Shown here: in pieces, positions 1-5,181 of the stretch
Layout: each line of letters opens with the position of its first letter
Position numbering within the stretch: the first letter of the stretch is position 1
Source: Patescibacteria group bacterium
GTDB taxonomy: Bacteria; Patescibacteriota; Minisyncoccia; Minisyncoccales; JAHIOY01
Length of the DNA stretch: 6,225 nt
Assembly: GCA_018894495.1 (NCBI GenBank)
Contig: JAHIOY010000119.1
Coordinates: forward strand, 1-6,225
Direction: 5' to 3'
Notes under the pieces: generated by a model
What the model was told of the DNA's origin: nothing
Databases searched by the model: none
What the model saw: only the letters and a program-made list of their open reading frames with translations
Translations under genes and position numbers: made by a program

Positions 1-333
1 GGAATTTGCCTCGGTCATCAAATACTTGCTTTGGCTTTGGGAGCAAAAACCTATAAATTAAAATTCGGTCATCGGGGCTTAAATCAGCCGGTAAAAGATT
101 TAAAATCAGGCAGGGTATTTATTTCAACTCAAAATCATGGTTATGCAGTTTTGCCGGACGGACTGGAAAATGTTGGTCTAAAAATCACTCAAATCAATTT
201 GAATGATAAAACAATTGAGGGTCTGGAAAATAAAAGATTGAAAATTAGAACCGTTCAATATCATCCCGAAGCCAGCCCCGGCCCCCACGACACCAATTTC
301 TTTTTTGATGCGATAATTGAAGATTTAACTTGA
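1..333 (+). CDS. carA: Carbamoyl-phosphate synthase small (glutaminase) subunit, C-terminal part
   Basis: This frame is open from the first base, so the gene is cut by the window edge; 110 codons remain before TGA at 331-333. CarA hydrolyses glutamine and channels ammonia to CarB for carbamoyl-phosphate synthesis in the cytoplasm. What remains is the C-terminal half of a class I glutamine amidotransferase domain. The nucleophile elbow GICLGHQ lies at visible residues 1-7, with the catalytic Cys at residue 3. The other triad members are in QYHPEASPGPHD, with His at residue 88 and Glu at residue 90. The motif GLNQPV and the short tail after HPEASPGPHDT are typical of CarA rather than of other amidotransferases (GuaA, TrpG, PurQ), and carB follows on the same strand. 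The stop codon lies inside the first palindrome of the downstream repeat cluster. The gap to carB is 177 bases, longer than in a tight carAB operon. Confidence 0.96.
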   Translation, partial: GICLGHQILALALGAKTYKLKFGHRGLNQPVKDLKSGRVFISTQNHGYAVLPDGLENVGLKITQINLNDKTIEGLENKRLKIRTVQYHPEASPGPHDTNFFFDAIIEDLT

Positions 334-407
334 CCGAGGTCGGGCCTCGGTCAAACTAACACAGGTCGGACCTGTGTCAATCTTACCGAGGTCGGGCCTC
401 GGTCAAA
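330..407. repeat. Three tandem 26-bp palindromic units (REP-like)
   Basis: Three units of exactly 26 bp abut at 330-355, 356-381 and 382-407. Each folds as a hairpin with a five-base loop at unit positions 11-15: TCGGG, TCGGA and TCGGG. Unit 1 has a perfect 10-bp stem (TTGACCGAGG with CCTCGGTCAA). Units 2 and 3 have 7 bp of perfect inner stem. Units 1 and 3 share an identical 23-base stretch (333-355 and 385-407). Unit 2 differs at stem positions 6 and 7, and the facing positions 20 and 19 change to match (C:G to A:T, and G:C to C:G). No T-run follows, so these do not look like ordinary intrinsic terminators. Transcribed, they would put hairpins in the carA-carB spacer, where they could affect mRNA processing or stability (inference). 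They resemble REP elements in form, but no transposase is visible. Confidence 0.85.
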
Positions 408-423
408 TACAACTTCCAGTTTG

Positions 424-442
424 TTGGACGTCGCATGTCCAA
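424..442. repeat. Fourth hairpin of the carA-carB spacer
   Basis: The arms TTGGACG (424-430) and TGTCCAA (436-442) pair over six Watson-Crick pairs plus one G-U, around the five-base loop TCGCA. Stem and loop sizes match the neighbouring 26-bp units. Its loop centre (433) lies 39 bases, or 1.5 units, from that of unit 3. The stem sequence is unrelated to the other three, so only the architecture is shared. Confidence 0.65.
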
Positions 443-472
443 TATTTTTGAAAATTAAGTCATTGAAAATTT

Positions 473-507
473 ATTGAAAATTGAAAATTGTAAATTGAAA
501 ATTAAAT
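473..507. repeat. Five tandem 7-bp ATTGAAA-type repeats ending at carB
   Basis: Five heptamers run head to tail: ATTGAAA, ATTGAAA, ATTGTAA, ATTGAAA, ATTAAAT. They end three bases before the carB ATG. Diverged copies lie upstream at 447-453, 454-460 and 462-468, the last separated by four bases. The stretch supplies several TTGAAA sequences that resemble -35 boxes, but no convincing -10 follows at the right spacing, so I do not call a promoter. It occupies the place where a ribosome binding site would be and contains no GGAGG-like sequence. Confidence 0.7.
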
Positions 508-510
508 TCT

Positions 511-3500
511 ATGCCTAAAAGAACTGACCTCAAAAAAATAATGCTCATTGGTTCGGGGCCGATTGTTATTGGCCAGGCCTGCGAGTTTGATTATTCCGGC
601 TCCCAGGCCTGTAAGGCGCTGAGAGAAGAGGGCTTCAAAACAATTTTGGTTAATTCTAACCCAGCCACCATTCAGACCGACCCGGAAACAGCCGATGTTA
701 TTTATATTGAACCCTTAACCCCGGAAATTTTGGCTAAAATAATAAAAAAAGAAAAGCCGGACGCTCTGCTTTCAACTATGGGCGGCCAGACCGCTTTAAA
801 CTTGGCCGTTGAGTTAACCGAAAAAGGAATTCTCAAAAAATATAAGGTTGAACTAATCGGCGCTAAATTTGAGGCAATCAAAAAAGCAGAAGACAGAATC
901 TTATTCAAGGAAGCGATGAAGAAAATCGGTTTGAAGGTGCCCTTGAGCAAAGAGGTTTATTCGGTTAAAGAAGCACTCAAAAAGGCAAAAGAAATCGGCT
1001 ATCCCGTAGTTGTCAGACCCGCTTACACCTTGGGCGGCACCGGCGGCGGAATTGCTTTTAACTGGGCGGAGTTGGAAAGAATAGCTGAACGCGGAATAAA
1101 AAGCAGCCGGATTGGCCAAGTTCTTATTGAGCAGTCAGTAATCGGCTGGAAAGAGTATGAATTGGAAGTGATGCGCGACCTCAAAGATAATGTGGTTATT
1201 ATTTGCTCAATTGAGAATTTTGACCCGATGGGTATTCATACTGGCGACAGCATCACCGTTGCTCCGGCTCAGACCTTGACCGATAGGGAATACCAAATAA
1301 TGCGCGATGCGGCAATAAAAGTTATCAGGGAAATTGGGGTTGAGACCGGCGGTTCAAATATCCAGTTTGCCGTGCATCCTAAAAACGGCGAGATGTTGGT
1401 TATTGAGATGAATCCCAGAGTAAGCCGCAGTTCGGCCCTGGCTTCAAAAGCAACCGGATTTCCCATTGCTAAAATCGCAACCAAGTTAGCAATCGGCTTA
1501 ACCTTAGATGAAATTCCGAACGACATCACTAAAAAGACGCCGGCTTCTTTTGAACCCACGATTGACTATGTGGTGGTTAAAATTCCGAGATGGGCTTTTG
1601 AAAAATTTCCGGAAGCGGATAAACTGCTCGGCACGCAAATGAAATCAGTGGGCGAGGCAATGGCTATTGGCAGGACTTTTGAAGAAGCGTTTCAAAAAGC
1701 AATCAGGTCTTTGGAAATAGGGAGATTCGGATTTGAAACCGACCCAAAAGAAGAAGAGTGGACTTTGAAAGAAATTAGGCAAATTTTAAAGACCCCCCAT
1801 TTTAAAAGAATATTTTTTATTAAGTCAGCCCTGGAAAAAAGGATGAGTGTTCAAGAAATAGCCGACTTGACAAAGATTGACCCTTGGTTTTTAGAAAAAA
1901 TGAAAAATATTGTTGCCATGGAAAGAAAAATCAAAGAATTTAATTTTAAAACCCTTCCCCGGGACTTATTTTTTGAAGCAAAATGTCTAGGGTTTTCGGA
2001 TAGGCAATTGGCTGACTTGCTAAAAGGAGATGAAATTTCAATCAGGAAAAAGAGAAAAGAAATGGCGATAAATCCGGTTTACAAATCGGTTGATACCTGC
2101 GGAGCCGAATTTGAAGCAGAAACCCCCTATTTTTATTCTACCTATGAAAGCGAAGACGAAGTTACGGTAAGCCCAAAGCCGGCGATTATGATAATCGGTT
2201 CAGGCCCCAACCGAATCGGTCAGGGAATTGAATTTGATTACTGCTGCGTTCATGCCGCGCTTTCGGTAAAAGAAGAAGGATACGAAAGCATAATGGTAAA
2301 TTCAAATCCGGAAACTGTGAGCACTGACTATGAAATATGCGACAAACTTTATTTTGAGCCCTTAACTTTTGAAGATATTTTGAATATAGCCGAAAAGGAA
2401 AAACCAAAAGGGACAATTGTGCAATTTGGCGGTCAGACGCCGATTAATCTTTGCCGGGATTTAGAAAAAAGCGGAGTCAAGATTTTGGGCACTCCAACTT
2501 GGGCAATAGATATTGCCGAAGACAGAGATAAATTTTATAAATTCGCCGAAAGGTTCAAAATTCTTATTGCCGACCACGGCATTGCTCATAATCAAAAACA
2601 GGCATTAAGAATCGCAAAAAAAATCGGGTATCCAATAATCATTAGACCAAGTTATGTTTTGGGAGGGGCAAAAATGCAAATTATCTATCAGGAAAAGGAT
2701 TTAAAAGAAAAATTCGCTAAGGCGTTCGGGCTTTGGGAAGGGAAACCGGTATTGATTGATAAATTTTTGGATAACGCCAAAGAAACCGAAATTGACGCTA
2801 TCTTTGACGGAAAAACGCTTTTGGTTGGCGGAGTAATGGAGCATATTGAAGAGGCCGGAGTTCATTCGGGCGATGCGGCTTGCGTTACTCCTCCTTATTC
2901 TTTGAAAAAAATTGAGATTGAGAAAATGCTTGAAGACACAAGAAAAATTGCCAAAGCCCTAAAAATAATCGGCGCCTTTAATATTCAATTTGCGGTTAGA
3001 AACGGCGATGTTTATGTTTTAGAAGTTAACCCGAGAGCGTCAAGAACCCTTCCCTATTTAAGCAAAGCAACCGGGGTGCCCCTGGCAAAAATTGCCACCA
3101 AAGTGATGCTGGGCAGAAAATTAAAGACACTCGGATTGAAATCCGGAATTTTAAAAGTTTCAAAATTTGCGGTCAAAGAAGTTGTTTTACCATTTGACAA
3201 ATTGGAAGGAGATGTTGTTTTGGGCCCGGAAATGAAATCAACCGGCGAAGTGATGGGAATTGACGAAAAATTTGAAAACGCTTTTTATAAGGCGGAATTG
3301 GCTGCCGGGAACGCGCTTCCCTTAAAAGGAAATGTTTTTATCAGCATCAGGGAGGCTCTTGACCCGAGGGACTTGGCTAAACTTTTTTACACTGCGGGAT
3401 TTAAACTTTTTGCCACCCGGGGAACAGCCGGCAGAATCGGTTTCGCTAAAATTCCGGTAAAAATAATCCCCAAGGTTTCAGAACCAGAAAAGCCGAACAT

Positions 3501-3726
3501 TTTGGATTATATCGCTAAAAAAGAAATTGATTTAATTATAAATTTGTCTTCAGGGGGAGGCGCCAAGACCGATGGCTCTAAAATCAGGCGAGCGGCCGTT
3601 GATTATAAAATTACTTATATCACTACTATGCCGGCGGCTTTAGCCGCGGCAAAATCAATCTCTCTCCAGATAAAAAACAATAATTTGAAAGTTTGCCGCT
3701 TATTAAAAAACAATTATACTAAATAA
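511..3726 (+). CDS. carB: Carbamoyl-phosphate synthase large subunit
   Basis: CarB makes carbamoyl phosphate from bicarbonate, CarA-derived ammonia and two ATP, feeding arginine and pyrimidine synthesis. The protein has 1071 residues, close to the 1073 of E. coli CarB. The first ATP-grasp half (about 1-400) has RPAYTLGGTGGG at 169-180, Arg129, and metal ligands Gln285, Glu299 and Asn301 in NIQFAV and IEMNPRVSRSS; by recalled comparison these numbers match the E. coli enzyme exactly. The oligomerisation region spans about 401-553. The second ATP-grasp half (about 554-930) has GSGPNRIGQGIEFDYCCVHA at 563-582, RPSYVLGG at 712-719, and ligands Gln826, Glu838 and Asn840. Here GGAKM replaces the GGRAM of E. 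coli. The MGS-like allosteric domain (about 940-1071) keeps ATRGTA (968-973), a phosphate-binding-type motif, so effector control is plausible. The ATG gives the expected MPKRTDLKKIMLIGSGPI N-terminus. No Shine-Dalgarno is visible; heptamer repeats occupy that position. Confidence 0.98.
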   Translation: MPKRTDLKKIMLIGSGPIVIGQACEFDYSGSQACKALREEGFKTILVNSNPATIQTDPETADVIYIEPLTPEILAKIIKKEKPDALLSTMGGQTALNLAVELTEKGILKKYKVELIGAKFEAIKKAEDRILFKEAMKKIGLKVPLSKEVYSVKEALKKAKEIGYPVVVRPAYTLGGTGGGIAFNWAELERIAERGIKSSRIGQVLIEQSVIGWKEYELEVMRDLKDNVVIICSIENFDPMGIHTGDSITVAPAQTLTDREYQIMRDAAIKVIREIGVETGGSNIQFAVHPKNGEMLVIEMNPRVSRSSALASKATGFPIAKIATKLAIGLTLDEIPNDITKKTPASFEPTIDYVVVKIPRWAFEKFPEADKLLGTQMKSVGEAMAIGRTFEEAFQKAIRSLEIGRFGFETDPKEEEWTLKEIRQILKTPHFKRIFFIKSALEKRMSVQEIADLTKIDPWFLEKMKNIVAMERKIKEFNFKTLPRDLFFEAKCLGFSDRQLADLLKGDEISIRKKRKEMAINPVYKSVDTCGAEFEAETPYFYSTYESEDEVTVSPKPAIMIIGSGPNRIGQGIEFDYCCVHAALSVKEEGYESIMVNSNPETVSTDYEICDKLYFEPLTFEDILNIAEKEKPKGTIVQFGGQTPINLCRDLEKSGVKILGTPTWAIDIAEDRDKFYKFAERFKILIADHGIAHNQKQALRIAKKIGYPIIIRPSYVLGGAKMQIIYQEKDLKEKFAKAFGLWEGKPVLIDKFLDNAKETEIDAIFDGKTLLVGGVMEHIEEAGVHSGDAACVTPPYSLKKIEIEKMLEDTRKIAKALKIIGAFNIQFAVRNGDVYVLEVNPRASRTLPYLSKATGVPLAKIATKVMLGRKLKTLGLKSGILKVSKFAVKEVVLPFDKLEGDVVLGPEMKSTGEVMGIDEKFENAFYKAELAAGNALPLKGNVFISIREALDPRDLAKLFYTAGFKLFATRGTAGRIGFAKIPVKIIPKVSEPEKPNILDYIAKKEIDLIINLSSGGGAKTDGSKIRRAAVDYKITYITTMPAALAAAKSISLQIKNNNLKVCRLLKNNYTK

Positions 3727-3758
3727 AAGGATTATACATGTTCTTGACATCCTTTTTT
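3725..3758 (+). terminator. Weak candidate intrinsic terminator after carB
   Basis: AAAAGGAT (3725-3732) pairs with ATCCTTTT (3749-3756) over eight pairs around a 16-base loop, and six T residues lie at 3753-3758. The left arm overlaps the carB stop codon. Only two G-C pairs and a large loop make it weak. The same bases also carry a promoter-like sequence, so the terminator reading is uncertain. Confidence 0.4.
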
Positions 3759-3771
3759 GATGGTTTAAAAT
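3744..3771 (+). promoter_or_regulatory. Candidate sigma70-type promoter downstream of carB
   Basis: A perfect -35 box TTGACA (3744-3749) is followed after 16 bases by TAAAAT (3766-3771), five of six matches to TATAAT. Transcription would start near 3778. The only thing immediately downstream is the start-less, truncated FISUMP-like frame from 3806, so this may be a leftover promoter of that gene or may drive an untranslated RNA into the toxin-antitoxin island. It overlaps the candidate carB terminator. Confidence 0.5.
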
Positions 3772-3805
3772 AAAAGTAATAAAAAGAAATTGACTGATTA
3801 AATAA

Positions 3806-4030
3806 AAAATTCAATGGCAAAGCTCAACTGAAACAGAATGGAATACAGAGAGGCTAAGCTGGAGTGGTAGTAATTATTGTAACAGCGCTTATGCCAGCCC
3901 CCTTAAACTACCAGCAGGCGGCCACCGCTATTACAGCACTGCGTCGCTTTACTATGTTGGCAGCTACGGCTACTACTGGAGCAGTACTGTGTCCACTACC
4001 TACGCCAGTTGCCAACAGAAAGTAGGATAG
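3806..4030 (+). pseudogene. Relic of a FISUMP / C-type-lectin-like protein resembling a DGR target (variable region)
   Basis: The frame is open for 74 codons between TAA (3803-3805) and TAG (4028-4030), but has no usable start codon and no intact end. It translates with landmarks TETEWNTERLSW, ASPLKLPAGGHRYY and VGSYGYYWSSTVS. These match my recollection of the C-terminal FISUMP-type domain (Fibrobacter succinogenes major paralogous family, C-type-lectin-like fold), a frequent target of diversity-generating retroelements in candidate-phyla genomes. Many codons are TAY, AGY, GGY, AAY, CAC or TGY, as expected when AAY codons of a template are mutated at adenine. The part after YWSSTV, where family members usually continue with a hydrophobic YLYF-like stretch, is replaced by SCQQKVG and a stop, so the gene is truncated at both ends. 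By hand count 3851-4010 is about 52% GC against 26-27% in the flanks, suggesting transfer. An intact short protein is unlikely. No reverse transcriptase or template repeat is seen here. Confidence 0.65.
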
Positions 4031-4034
4031 GTTC
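4022..4034. repeat. GTAGG boundary motif, copy 1
   Basis: GTAGGATAGGTTC ends the FISUMP-like relic and supplies its stop codon. A close copy, GTAGGGACAGGTCC, lies at 4606-4619 just after the truncated PIN gene; the two differ by one gap and two transitions. REP elements mobilised by RAYT-type transposases carry a GTAG tetranucleotide at their base, so a mobile-element boundary is possible, but this is inference from two short copies. Confidence 0.35.
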
Positions 4035-4045
4035 AATAAAAAACA

Positions 4046-4068
4046 ATGTTGACGTCAGACGTCAACAT
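4046..4068. repeat. Perfect 11-bp palindrome (hairpin)
   Basis: ATGTTGACGTC (4046-4056) and GACGTCAACAT (4058-4068) are exact inverted repeats about a single A. As RNA this gives a 9-bp stem with loop TCAGA, the same five-base loop size and TC start as the carA-carB spacer hairpins. A-rich sequence flanks both sides. On the minus strand the hairpin is followed by a T-rich run, but no minus-strand gene exists to terminate. It sits 28 bases before the promoter of the first toxin-antitoxin module. Confidence 0.7.
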
Positions 4069-4096
4069 AAAAAAACTGATAATTCGGCCATTTAAT

Positions 4097-4126
4097 TTGA
4101 CTTTTGATTTTTATTTGTGATAAGAT
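4097..4126 (+). promoter_or_regulatory. Promoter of the VapB-like / PIN module
   Basis: TTGACT (4097-4102) and TAAGAT (4121-4126) are 18 bases apart, and TGA directly precedes the -10 box, giving an extended -10. Transcription would start near 4133, leaving a leader of about 45 bases before the ATG at 4178. The surrounding 36 bases (4094-4129) match 4667-4702 before hicB at 29 positions, which strengthens both calls. Confidence 0.65.
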
Positions 4127-4177
4127 AAACTTTGTTAAATAGCCCGTTTGATAATGGAATTTAACAGGGTAAAATAT

Positions 4178-4357
4178 ATGGCTACCATCACTATTCCAAA
4201 AAAAGAATACCAGAAAATTGAGATAAAATATCCGAAAGCGGAGTTCCGAAATTATAGAAAGATTTGGCAAAATCTTGAAATTTTAGGAAAAAGCATAGAG
4301 AAATCCTGGAAATGCAAAAAAACAGCTTTAAAACTTCTAAAAGAAGCGAGAAGATAG
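4178..4357 (+). CDS. Small VapB-like antitoxin (putative)
   Basis: This is a 59-residue protein, beginning MATITIPKKEYQKI and ending with a basic segment, SIEKSWKCKKTALKLLKEARR split over residues 39-59. Small proteins with a MATITIP-type N-terminal strand, a following helix and a basic C-terminal tail directly before PIN genes are usually antitoxins: they bind the toxin through the tail and repress their own promoter through the N-terminus. That role is inferred from position and general shape; I recognise no defined family. The ATG at 4178 is preferred because AGGG lies at 4166-4169, about eight bases upstream, one of the few plausible ribosome binding sites in the window. In-frame TTG (4148) and ATG (4154) starts would add 8-10 residues without such a site. 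The PIN relic follows after nine bases. With its partner truncated, the gene may be an orphan under decay. Confidence 0.55.
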   Translation: MATITIPKKEYQKIEIKYPKAEFRNYRKIWQNLEILGKSIEKSWKCKKTALKLLKEARR

Positions 4358-4366
4358 TTTTTCATT

Positions 4367-4603
4367 ATGATAGTAGTCAATGCCAGTTTAATTGTGAGCA
4401 GTTTTTTTCAGCAGGAACGTGAACATCTAAAAGCAAAAGGATTTTTGAACAAATTACTTCAAGAAGATGAGACAATCCTTTTGCCTGAGATTGCTTTGCC
4501 AGAAATTGCTTCAGCGATTGCCAGAGGAACGAAAGAAGCTGTTCTGGCAATAAATTTTTGTAGGGAATTAAGAAAATTCCCTAATTTTGTTTTTAGGAGA
4601 TAG
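4367..4603 (+). pseudogene. Truncated PIN-domain (VapC-like) toxin
   Basis: The 78-residue product starts MIVVNASLIVSSFF and contains LLPEIALPEIASAIAR (38-53), the first half of a PIN nuclease fold. Intact VapC toxins are about 130-140 residues and cleave RNA using a cluster of acidic residues. Here the first catalytic position, normally Asp in the MIVVDAS-type start, is Asn5. Glu46 in the LPEI segment fits the second conserved acidic site. The C-terminal half, with the remaining Asp residues, is absent, and no continuation appears in any frame after 4603. A terminator-like hairpin lies within the last codons. The gene is therefore called non-functional as a nuclease; it could still make a short protein that binds the upstream antitoxin. 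A GTAGG motif and a degenerate palindrome follow at once, suggesting the end was lost by insertion or deletion there. Confidence 0.75.
4561..4595 (+). terminator. Terminator-like hairpin inside the end of the PIN relic
   Basis: TAGGGAATT (4561-4569) and AATTCCCTA (4575-4583) form a perfect 9-bp stem around the loop AAGAA, followed by the T-rich tail ATTTTGTTTTT (4584-4594). It lies within codons 65-76 of the truncated PIN gene and upstream of the hicBA promoter, so it could separate the two modules transcriptionally. Three G-C pairs make it of moderate strength. Confidence 0.5.
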
Positions 4604-4605
4604 GA

Positions 4606-4658
4606 GTAGGGACAGGTCCATTTTTTCTGTTTAAAAACCGACAGGGGCCCGACCTCTG
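4606..4658. repeat. GTAGG boundary motif (copy 2) with degenerate palindrome
   Basis: GTAGGGACAGGTCC (4606-4619) is the second copy of the motif at 4022-4034. After a T-rich stretch comes the hairpin CAGGGG (4642-4647), loop CCCGA, CCTCTG (4653-4658), six pairs including one G-U. Read on the minus strand its loop is TCGGG, identical to units 1 and 3 of the carA-carB array, so it looks like a decayed reverse-oriented member. Nothing here codes for protein. Confidence 0.45.
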
Positions 4659-4669
4659 GAAGAATTGAT

Positions 4670-4699
4670 TTGACTTTCAGTTTTTAATTGTGATAGGAT
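4670..4699 (+). promoter_or_regulatory. Promoter of hicBA, apparently giving a leaderless mRNA
   Basis: TTGACT (4670-4675) and TAGGAT (4694-4699) are 18 bases apart with an extended TGA before the -10 box. The predicted start point, about 6-7 bases beyond the -10, is 4705-4706, only three or four bases before the hicB ATG at 4709. The sequence is a close relative of the promoter at 4097-4126. Confidence 0.65.
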
Positions 4700-4708
4700 A
4701 GAAATGCT

Positions 4709-4936
4709 ATGAAAAAAATCATTCAAGTTCATATTTATAAAGGAGAGAGATATTATGTGGCTGAATGCCTTGATTTGCCGGTAGTAACCCAAGGGAAAAC
4801 CCTTGACGAATTAGCAGCCAATCTTAAAGAAGCAATCGCTCTTCAGTTAGAAGGCGAAAATTTGGCTGATTTTGATTTATCTCCAGAACCCTCTGTTTTG
4901 GCTAATTTAGAGCTTGACGCTCAGGTTTATGCCTAA
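4709..4936 (+). CDS. hicB: HicB-family antitoxin (short form)
   Basis: This 75-residue protein has the HicB partial RNase H-like fold: strands at about 4-10 (IIQVHIY) and 13-19 (RYYVAEC), then the hallmark LPVVTQGKTLDELAANLKEA (about 23-42), leading into a helix. HicB binds the HicA toxin and blocks its RNA-cleaving activity. The longer HicB proteins add a C-terminal ribbon-helix-helix or helix-turn-helix DNA-binding domain; this one ends soon after the core, so direct operator binding is doubtful. No Shine-Dalgarno precedes the ATG, and the promoter lies so close that translation is probably leaderless. The last eight bases overlap hicA, giving coupled expression with the antitoxin made first, opposite to the hicA-hicB order of E. 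coli. The family call is secure; activity is inferred. Confidence 0.85.
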   Translation: MKKIIQVHIYKGERYYVAECLDLPVVTQGKTLDELAANLKEAIALQLEGENLADFDLSPEPSVLANLELDAQVYA

Positions 4937-5171
4937 ATTAAAAACTCTTTCCGGCGAGGAAGTCCTTAAAATATTTTTATCTTTTAGATTTAATGTGGCT
5001 GCTCAAAAAGGCAGTCATATTAAATTAGTGAGAGTTCAAAAAGACGGAACAAGACAAACCCTGACAATTCCTAATCATTTTGAAATAGATAAAGGAACAT
5101 TAAGAGCTATCTATCGTCAATCTTTAAGATACATCTCCGAAGAGGAATTAAAGTCATATTTTTATAGCTGA
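4929..5171 (+). CDS. hicA: HicA-family mRNA interferase toxin
   Basis: The 80-residue protein has the HicA double-stranded-RNA-binding-like fold. LSGEEVLKIFLSFRFNV (7-23) is the first helix, QKGSHIKLVR (26-35) carries the catalytic His30 in the family's GSH motif, and TLTIPNHFEIDKGTLRAIYR (44-63) matches the usual TIPxH...KGTLRxIxRQ block. HicA toxins cleave mRNA and tmRNA and stop growth when HicB is lost. The length is typical and no key residue is missing, so the toxin appears intact. The ATG at 4929 is chosen because it overlaps the hicB stop codon by eight bases; an in-frame TTG at 4914 would add five residues of no family character. AGG at 4923-4925 is too close for a good ribosome binding site, so translation probably depends on coupling to hicB. 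Confidence 0.9.
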   Translation: MPKLKTLSGEEVLKIFLSFRFNVAAQKGSHIKLVRVQKDGTRQTLTIPNHFEIDKGTLRAIYRQSLRYISEEELKSYFYS

Positions 5172-5181
5172 TAGAACAATT

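Noticed and set aside
330..446. The evenly spaced repeats between carA and carB as a CRISPR array
   Set aside because: Units abut at 26 bp with no unique spacers, and each is fully palindromic; there are no cas genes.
702..1559. Minus-strand open frames at 702-950, 901-1119 and 1269-1559
   Set aside because: They lie fully within carB, whose forward translation is highly conserved; their products show no recognisable domain and are shadows.
2186..2416. Minus-strand open frame within carB
   Set aside because: It is a shadow of the second ATP-grasp half of carB, with a low-complexity, non-family product.
3814..3831. Tiny ATG-started frame (five codons, MAKLN) as a leader peptide
   Set aside because: It is out of frame with the FISUMP-like relic, has no ribosome binding site, and shows no attenuator structure or codon run.
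3956..4016. Inverted repeat GTTGGCA / TGCCAAC as a retrohoming cruciform
   Set aside because: Seven-base arms 47 bases apart are too short and distant to support a structure, and they fall within conserved protein-coding motifs.
3806..4030. The GC-rich stretch as the template repeat (TR) of a retroelement
   Set aside because: A template should hold AAY at the variable positions; here most such positions are TAY, AGY, GGY or TGY, as in an already diversified copy.
4055..4270. Minus-strand open frame across the palindrome and antitoxin gene
   Set aside because: It runs antisense through the promoter and antitoxin, has a biased Phe/Ile/Tyr-rich product, and has no start context or family resemblance.
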